Assembly (NCBI GenBank): GCA_903924805.1
Contig: CAIYCZ010000241.1
Coordinates: forward strand, 1 to 13,926
Direction of reading: 5' to 3'
From: an uncultured delta proteobacterium
Lineage (GTDB): Bacteria; Desulfobacterota; WTBG01; CAIYCZ01
DNA: 13,926 bases
Shown: piece after piece, positions 7,362 to 12,100 of the stretch
Numbering within the stretch: position 1 is the stretch's first letter
How the letters are laid out: the number at the start of each line of letters is the position of its first letter
Program-made: the position numbers and the translations under genes
The notes under the pieces: generated by a model
Databases searched by the model: none
Told to the model about the DNA's origin: nothing
Seen by the model: the letters and a program-made list of their open reading frames with translations, nothing else

Positions 7362-7763
7362 TAAAAGTACCATTTTAGACTTCGCCTGGGCAACTATAGT
7401 GCCGTCTTCTTTATAAGCGGTGGCTTTTGCATAGACGACCTTTTTTTTCACGCCTTCTATTTCAGCCTCAAGACGAAGCGGCTCAAGTATTATTGCAGGG
7501 GTCTTAAAGCGGGCTTCAATCGCTCCGGTTAACACATGGAAACCGCTGTACTGGGCAGCTTTAGCCATAACCTCATCTAAAAGGGTGAGAATAATGCCGC
7601 CGTGTACGACATTTTTCCAGCCCTGGTATTTGGGGGCAGGGATAAAGGTCGTCTCAACTTTTTTCCCGCCATCCAAAGAGCGAAACTGAAGCCGTAAGCC
7701 TTCCGGGTTGTCCAGACCGCACACAAAGCAGCCCTTGTTGTCTTCAAGGTTCTCTAATTTCAC
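7356..7763 (-). CDS. PaaI-type hot-dog fold acyl-CoA thioesterase
   Basis: 135 residues from a GTG start. This family hydrolyses acyl- or aryl-CoA thioesters in the cytosol; the substrate here is not predictable. The N-terminus carries CFVCGLDNPEGLRL (12-25), the Cys-x-x-Cys-Gly opening common in this subgroup. The hot-dog active-site segment is VVHGGIILTLLDEVM (52-66), with HGG at 54-56 and Asp63 as the probable catalytic acid. I chose the GTG at 7763 because AAGGGA lies 9 nt upstream, homology starts directly after it, and a promoter lies about 110 bp upstream. The longer in-frame ATG at 7901 would sit inside that promoter and add 46 residues unlike the family. ribF follows 54 bp downstream. 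Confidence 0.8.
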   Translation of the reverse strand: MKLENLEDNKGCFVCGLDNPEGLRLQFRSLDGGKKVETTFIPAPKYQGWKNVVHGGIILTLLDEVMAKAAQYSGFHVLTGAIEARFKTPAIILEPLRLEAEIEGVKKKVVYAKATAYKEDGTIVAQAKSKMVLLS

Positions 7764-7787
7764 TGAAACAATTCCCTTAAAACTAAA

Positions 7788-7830
7788 CCACAGGGCATGG
7801 GGTGATCTGGCGGCTTTCTTAACCCTGTGG
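7788..7830. repeat. 8-bp inverted repeat in the thioesterase leader
   Basis: CCACAGGG (7788-7795) and CCCTGTGG (7823-7830) are perfect inverted arms around 27 bp. They lie between the promoter at 7873-7901 and the GTG start at 7763, so they would form a stem in the 5' untranslated message. No riboswitch fold is recognisable, and it could equally be a degenerate palindromic repeat. Confidence 0.4.
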
Positions 7831-7853
7831 CTTGTTGTAACGCCGGTTAATCC

Positions 7854-7880
7854 TTGACAAAAAGGTCGTACTATTATAAA
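7854..7880 (+). promoter_or_regulatory. Plus-strand promoter candidate toward tRNA-Leu
   Basis: Consensus TTGACA (7854-7859) is followed by TATAAA (7875-7880) after 15 bp, or by TAAATA after 17 bp. It faces the tRNA gene with a leader of about 160 nt. It overlaps the minus-strand thioesterase promoter, so the two would be mutually exclusive divergent promoters. A nearer candidate is TATATT at 8036-8041, which has no good -35. Confidence 0.35.
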
Positions 7881-7901
7881 TAAAAGTCTACCATATAGCA
7901 A
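7873..7901 (-). promoter_or_regulatory. Sigma70-like promoter of the thioesterase-ribF unit
   Basis: On the minus strand TTGCTA (7901-7896) and a perfect TATAAT (7878-7873) are separated by exactly 17 bp. Transcription would start near 7866, about 100 nt before the GTG start at 7763. This supports the shorter thioesterase start and suggests that ribF is transcribed from here too. Confidence 0.55.
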
Positions 7902-7923
7902 CTATTTTACTCTCACTGCTCTT

Positions 7924-7957
7924 CTCCCCTGATGGGAGCGCGAAAGGGTGAGGGTGA
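7924..7957. repeat. Short palindrome with GGGTGAGGGTGA tail
   Basis: CTCCC (7924-7928) and GGGAG (7934-7938) flank CTGAT, followed by GCGCGAAAGGGTGAGGGTGA (to 7957). The combination resembles a common class of dispersed intergenic palindrome in environmental bacterial genomes. That is recognition from memory, not something shown within this window. No T-tract follows. Confidence 0.4.
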
Positions 7958-7969
7958 AAAATTATCAGA

Positions 7970-8027
7970 TGTAGCCGCGGGTTTTAGCCTGCGTATAGAA
8001 ACGCTGGCCCTGAAGGTTGCGGCTACA
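7970..8027. repeat. 58-bp REP/MITE-like palindrome upstream of tRNA-Leu
   Basis: TGTAGCCGC (7970-7978) pairs perfectly with GCGGCTACA (8019-8027). Nested inside, GCCTGCG (7987-7993) pairs with CGCTGGC (8002-8008) with one mismatch, around the loop TATAGAAA. The result is a long, near-continuous hairpin. It ends 22 bp before the mature tRNA 5' end. It resembles the TAGCC...GGCTA palindromes dispersed in many bacterial genomes; such sites also attract insertions. No transposase is present. Confidence 0.6.
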
Positions 8028-8049
8028 GTACCGTATATATTGAATCAGT

Positions 8050-8136
8050 GCCGAAGTGGTGGAATTGGCAGACACGCTAGGTTCAGGGTCTAGTGGGGGT
8101 TCCCTCGTGGGGGTTCGAGTCCCCCCTTCGGCACCA
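8050..8136 (+). tRNA. tRNA-Leu (anticodon CAG), CCA encoded
   Basis: An 87-nt class II tRNA. The acceptor stem GCCGAAG (8050-8056) pairs with CTTCGGC (8126-8132), followed by discriminator A and an encoded CCA. The anticodon stem CTAGG (8077-8081) pairs with TCTAG (8089-8093) around loop TTCAGGG, giving anticodon CAG at 8084-8086, which reads CUG leucine codons. A long variable arm follows, as expected for leucine tRNAs, then the T arm GGGGG-TTCGAGT-CCCCC. The half from 8082 onward is duplicated at 8913-8967, so the present 3' half was probably delivered by the inserted element while remaining identical to the original. Confidence 0.97.
8082..8136 (+). repeat. attL-type repeat: 3' part of tRNA-Leu, 55 bp
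   Basis: Identical at all 55 positions to 8913-8967. It starts at the first base of the anticodon loop and ends at the CCA. The flanking bases differ on both sides (G/T to the left, G/T to the right), so the repeat boundaries are exact. The anticodon loop is a well-known crossover position for tyrosine recombinases that use tRNA genes. Confidence 0.9.
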
Positions 8137-8148
8137 GATGATAAGAAG

Positions 8149-8183
8149 AGGCGTAATCTAAATATAAGGTTGCGCCTTTTTTT
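8149..8183 (+). terminator. Terminator at the element's left end, serving tRNA-Leu
   Basis: AGGCGTAA (8149-8156) pairs with TTGCGCCT (8170-8177), with one G-U pair, and is followed directly by a run of seven T (8177-8183). It lies 12 bp after the tRNA CCA and belongs to the inserted DNA, so the element supplies a replacement stop for the tRNA transcript and shields the toxin-antitoxin promoter from read-through. Confidence 0.75.
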
Positions 8184-8196
8184 ATGTTAAAATGAT

Positions 8197-8225
8197 TTGC
8201 TATTAGAATAGTTCCAGATTATTAT
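8197..8225 (+). promoter_or_regulatory. Promoter of the toxin-antitoxin operon
   Basis: TTGCTA (8197-8202) and TATTAT (8220-8225) are separated by exactly 17 bp. Predicted transcription start is near 8232, about 23 nt before the antitoxin ATG. The promoter lies wholly inside the element, just after the terminator, so the cassette is self-contained. Confidence 0.6.
8200..8211. promoter_or_regulatory. Operator candidate for toxin-antitoxin autoregulation
   Basis: CTATT (8200-8204) and AATAG (8207-8211) form a perfect palindrome overlapping the -35 and lying in the spacer. The heptamer AATAGTT occurs at 8207-8213 and again at 8229-8235, 22 bp apart (about two helical turns), on either side of the -10. 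VapB-type antitoxins usually repress their own operon by binding such sites. This assignment is by position and symmetry only. Confidence 0.4.
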
Positions 8226-8254
8226 AAAAATAGTTTTAAGAACAGGAGAAAAAA

Positions 8255-8458
8255 ATGAAGCAGACAACAATAAAACTTCCTATTCGTGTAATAAGAGAGA
8301 TATTACATTGCATGCCCCGAAAAGAGGCTGAAAAACTACTGAAAGCATCTGTGAAAAAAGAGGTAAAATCAATTTCTGCAGCCCACCTTGGCAAGCTTGA
8401 TGGAATTGCTTCCATTGGAGGGGACGCCGTTAAGGATACTGAAGCAGCATGGCAATAG
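8255..8458 (+). CDS. VapB-like antitoxin of a type II toxin-antitoxin pair
   Basis: 67 residues, starting with MKQTTIKLPIRVIREIL and ending LDGIASIGGDAVKDTEAAWQ. The N-terminal strand TTIKLP followed by a helix fits a small DNA-binding (ribbon-helix-helix-like) domain. The C-terminal GGDAVKDTE motif resembles ends of antitoxins paired with PIN toxins, where this part wraps the toxin and blocks its active site. AGGAG (8244-8248) lies 6 nt before the ATG. The last 10 bp overlap the toxin start, the classic arrangement giving antitoxin first and coupled translation. The sequence is divergent enough that I assign it mainly from context and the tail motif. Confidence 0.7.
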   Translation: MKQTTIKLPIRVIREILHCMPRKEAEKLLKASVKKEVKSISAAHLGKLDGIASIGGDAVKDTEAAWQ

Positions 8459-8904
8459 AGAAGGCTGTTATTGACTCCAACGTTCTACTTGCCCTGATAG
8501 ACAAGAAAGACAAATGGCACTCAGCTGCGAGTGCTCTTGCAAAAGCATTGATGGAAGCCGGTTGGGACGTCATTTATCTGGATTGTGTTTTGAATGAAGT
8601 CATTTCTGTTTTAGGAAGACGGCTTGAAGAAAGGGGCGAACTACGGTCATTTGTAAGTCTTTTAGATAAACTTCAGAAGATTGTTCCGGAAAAAACAATT
8701 GAATGGTTGTATCCTTATGTTCCAGAGCATTATAGTAAGATTTTGCACCTGATAAAGGAGAATGAGGGGAAATTAAGTTTTCACGATGCCCTCATTTATT
8801 TTTTCATGCAGGAACAGAGAGTAGATATAATTGCAAGTTTTGATGGTGATTTTGATGAGTTGACAGGCATCAGAAGGATAAGCAGCAAAAATGAAGTCGA
8901 TTGA
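8449..8904 (+). CDS. PIN-domain ribonuclease toxin (VapC-like)
   Basis: 151 residues. The PIN fold is indicated by four conserved acidic residues in the right places: D9 (VIDSNVLLALID), E50 (LNEVISVLGRR), D113 (LSFHDALI) and D132 (ASFDGDFDE). These coordinate magnesium or manganese for RNA cleavage. VapC-type toxins typically cut initiator or other tRNAs near the anticodon, or rRNA, and stop translation when free of antitoxin. All catalytic positions are present, so it is probably active. The ATG at 8449 overlaps the antitoxin gene by 10 bp; GGGGACG-like purines upstream are weak, so coupled translation is likely. The stop at 8902-8904 is 8 bp before the right tRNA repeat. Confidence 0.88.
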   Translation: MAIEKAVIDSNVLLALIDKKDKWHSAASALAKALMEAGWDVIYLDCVLNEVISVLGRRLEERGELRSFVSLLDKLQKIVPEKTIEWLYPYVPEHYSKILHLIKENEGKLSFHDALIYFFMQEQRVDIIASFDGDFDELTGIRRISSKNEVD

Positions 8905-8912
8905 AAAATAAT

Positions 8913-8967
8913 TTCAGGGTCTAGTGGGGGTTCCCTCGTGGGGGTTCGAGTCCCCCCTTCGGCACCA
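8913..8967 (+). repeat. attR-type repeat: orphan 3' part of tRNA-Leu
   Basis: Perfect 55-bp copy of 8082-8136, from the anticodon loop to CCA. It lacks the acceptor 5' strand, D arm and 5' anticodon-stem strand, so it is not a functional tRNA. Under the integration model this is the original chromosomal 3' half, displaced 831 bp by the insertion. Confidence 0.9.
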
Positions 8968-8979
8968 TGCAACATCAAT

Positions 8980-9009
8980 AGGTTACGTCATGCGGCGCAG
9001 CCTCTTTTT
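8980..9009 (+). terminator. Weak terminator, probably the original one of tRNA-Leu
   Basis: AGGTT (8980-8984) can pair with AGCCT (8999-9003), including one G-U pair, followed by C and six T. It begins 13 bp after the orphan CCA, the same spacing as the element-borne terminator has from the intact tRNA. It may be the pre-insertion terminator of the tRNA gene. Confidence 0.35.
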
Positions 9010-9045
9010 TGTTTGGTGATGGTTTTGGTCCGATTTATAAAAAAT

Positions 9046-9083
9046 AAAAATGCCCTCACCGTTATGCAAGGGAGGGCATTTTT
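9046..9083 (-). terminator. Strong hairpin terminator of the large secreted protein gene
   Basis: AAAAATGCCCTC (9046-9057) pairs perfectly with GAGGGCATTTTT (9072-9083) around a 14-nt loop: a 12-bp stem flanked by A/T tracts on both sides. It lies 22 bp past the minus-strand stop codon at 9106-9108. The symmetric tracts let it act in both directions, so it also insulates against read-through from the tRNA/element side. Confidence 0.85.
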
Positions 9084-9105
9084 TAATTCTTGTATATTTC
9101 CCAAA

Positions 9106-12100
9106 CTATTTGATTGTTATGCCAAACTGCCTGAGCGTTTCCGGATTCTTCAGATCATCGCGGATGCTTCTCAAAACCTGGGCCAGCTCTTTATTGTTTG
9201 CATCAGCCTGTTCCATGTCTTCAAGCAGATCATCAATTTTTATGACCACATTCGAGTCAATTGTTACCTGCCCCTCTCCTATCAGAACCTGAACGTTGGG
9301 CAACTGTTCATTTATGAGGTCAGCAAGGTGCTGCTTAAGTTTCGGATTGCTCATCAGCACCGGGGTTATACTGCTTGCATGCTGGTAGAAGAGTCCAACA
9401 TATTTACTACCCAGAGCAGTTGAGGATAAACGCTTGTCCCGGAATTTTCGGAGAATATTCAAATCGTCCTCTGCATCCTCGCCAAGCGTTGCAACTATTG
9501 GACAATCAAACAGGGCAACCCGTATATCAAATTTCTGCACATACCATTGACCGTAATCATTCTCAACCTTCACCTGTACGGTGTGTTTACCAAGCTGTTT
9601 TATCGCTGGACTCCAGGCAATAAGCCCTGTATCGGCATCTATCTTCATTCCCTCGGGAGCTTCGTCAAGAGAGAAGATCAACGAGCCTGATACGTATGCC
9701 TCAGGAACAACTTTAACCTGATAGGTATATGGTTTATTCACCACCGCAGTAAAGATAGGAGATGAAGTAATGTTCGGAAAAGCGGGAGTGACTACCGTTG
9801 TCGTCGTTGTAGGAACCGATGTCGCCGAAATCGTTGTCGTCGTCGTTGGTGCAGCAGCTCCATCCTGCGTGATTAAAACACTATAGCCAGTGCTAACAAA
9901 TATACGTCCTTGTCGCGGTTCTGACGATCTGTTTGTATCTACCGAATAGACAACGTCACCATTTCCATATATATCGTTAGTTCCCGAGTTGATACTAATC
10001 CACGGCGCATTGGCATACGATGACCACACACAGGTGCCATGATTAACCATAACCTGTACCGTGCCTGTTCCGCCCTCAAAGGAGATAGTTGTTATTTCTG
10101 GCTTAACAGACAGGCCACATGTGTTTCCACCGCCGCCACTGCCGCCTCCGTCAATGGTGGTTGTGGTTGTGCCTCCGCATACACCATTACAGCCGGCAAC
10201 CACAGGGTCCTGAATGATACCGGACAATGTATTGGAGTCTGCCGCGCTGTTGTCGCTTATGGTCATGCACAATTTCCGTGATGCAGCATCAAAACTGTCA
10301 ATGGTAATACTGCCAGCAAGGTTGGCATGCAGCTGTGGATAAATCTCATACCAGTTTCCATTTACAATCTTGTAGAAGACAGGGTTTGCAGGCAGCGAGT
10401 CAAACGTCGCACAGAAGCTTATCCGATTGGTCGCATTGCTTACGTTGGTTGCAATCATGGCTATCACCATTGTGGGCTCAATTTCAGACGGCACATTTTC
10501 CATGGTCTGAGCAGGCGTCACCGTAACCGACAGAATGGCCGGATCCCCGGGGTCCTGGTTTGCAACCGTCACGCTGGTCGCTTGAAGTCCGTCAGTTGCC
10601 GTGCCACCCTGTTTTACGCAGAACGTCCAGCCCGCTATGGTGATAGTCCCGAGCCGCGAGTTCGTGCCGGTATTTGCCGCGACATGATAGGTAACCGGCC
10701 CGTCTGCGGGTACCGGCAGGGCAACCGTCAGCCATGAGTCATGGGAGGTCGCAGAGATGTCACCGTCGTCGCCGATAACCTCTACCGTCCCATCGCCCCC
10801 TGCTGCGTTGAATGATGCGCTCAGCGGATCAATCATGGGATCCACCCGGTCAAAGGTCCAGTTGGTATTGCTGCCGGAGTCTTTGCTGTAGTAGGCTGTT
10901 ACCGCAACACTGGATTCTGAATCTTTGACATCAAGGAACTTCAGCGTCTTTGCTCCCTGCGGGTGTATAATCCAGTCGGTGCCGTCCGAGGCGCTGCTGC
11001 GAAGCGACAGAAGCGCTCCGGCAGTGCCCTGAAGGTCGAGAATACCTTCGACTGTCGTGATGCACGGCGACTTAATGAAGGTAAGCGTGGAAGTATTAGA
11101 TGCATGTTTCACGAGATTTTTGAACGTAACATTGCAGGCAAGAATGCTCTGGTCGCCGCCGTCGAGCACCATTGTGCCGTCGTTGTGGTTGAATGCGGCA
11201 CTTCCGGAGACCGTGAAGTCACCGCTGATATGCAGCTCACCGCTTGTTGCAGTAAATGTTCCGCCGGTAAGATTTACTTCTCCATTAATGTCAACCGTGC
11301 CCGTGCCGCCATTGAATGTCCCGTTCTGCTGAATGAAATCACCGTTGACAATCAGAGAGCCGGTGCTCGTTTTTGTAATATTCACCCCGGATGCGGAGAT
11401 GATGACACCGGCAACTGTTGCTGCAACGTCGATATCCACCGTGCAGTTTTGCTCAAAGAGGACCACCTGATTGGCGCCGGGAGTATCGCCTGAGTCCCAA
11501 TTGTCTTTATTGGACCATTTTTGATCGCCACCTTCGCAGGTCCACTTTATTATCGCAGGGTTGACCACATAGGTGCCCGCATAGCCGGTTAGTATATTAC
11601 CTGCATTGTCCTCAGCTTTATAATGTATATACCATGTGCCGCTTTGGCTCACCGTAACGTTTCTTATGAGGCTGTTTCCCTGTGTGCTCCACCCTTCCTC
11701 TGGTGTCGTCGTCGTGCTGGCAAGGGCGTACTGCTGGTATTTCAGACTGCTTCCTCCGGCGTCGCTGAATGTCAGGGTAACATCAATCGCAGACGCAATT
11801 CCGTTTGCGGGATTCACGGAAACCAACGGTGGAGTGCTGTCCTGAATTACTGTTACGAACCGGCTGAAACTCTCCGACCATCCGTTGGCACTCTGTACGC
11901 GCAGGCTTATTTTGTAGGTTCCTGCTGCATCAGCGGAAAAATCGGTTTTTGCCGTACTGGACGGTTCGTATACTACAACCGCATTCTTTGTAACTGTCCA
12001 TTCGCAGACGGTTATCGGGCTGCCTGAAGGATCGTAACTGGTGTCGATTATGTCTATTGTCTGACTGCCGACGTTTTTAAGGATTTCATTTATTGACAGC

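Larger units (their letters stand above)
8082..8967 (+). mobile_element. Minimal tRNA-Leu-integrated toxin-antitoxin cassette
   Basis: Two perfect 55-bp copies of the tRNA 3' part bracket 776 bp, so one excision unit would be 831 bp. The interior holds, in order, a terminator (8149-8183), a promoter/operator (8197-8225), an antitoxin gene and a PIN toxin gene whose stop lies 8 bp before the right repeat. There is no integrase, excisionase or other recombination gene inside, and none elsewhere in the window. The interior is visibly more AT-rich than the surrounding genes, consistent with foreign origin. The duplicated tRNA part without duplicated 5' half argues for integration, not tandem duplication. 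It may be mobilised in trans by an integrase specific for tRNA-Leu, or be a remnant of a larger island. Confidence 0.75.

Noticed and set aside
7356..7901. Longer 181-residue version of the thioesterase
   Set aside because: Its ATG lies inside a good promoter, and the extra 46 residues do not resemble the family. The GTG at 7763 has a ribosome binding site and homology starts there.
8913..8967. A second tRNA-Leu gene
   Set aside because: Only the part from the anticodon loop to CCA is present. No acceptor 5' strand, D arm or 5' anticodon-stem strand precedes it.
8938..9423. A plus-strand open frame of 161 codons starting inside the right tRNA repeat
   Set aside because: It runs through the orphan tRNA part, the perfect terminator hairpin and the antisense of the large secreted protein gene, has no ribosome binding site, and shows no recognisable protein features.
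9780..9850. Short tandem repeat or CRISPR-like array in the large gene
   Set aside because: The repetition is GTT/GTC codon runs (antisense Thr codons) encoding the poly-threonine linkers. There are no regularly spaced identical repeats with unique spacers.
11500..11540. A glycoside hydrolase or lectin enzyme in the secreted protein near KWSNKDNWD
   Set aside because: The WSNKDNWD segment resembles the start of beta-solenoid or autotransporter-type filament repeats; no catalytic motif could be identified.
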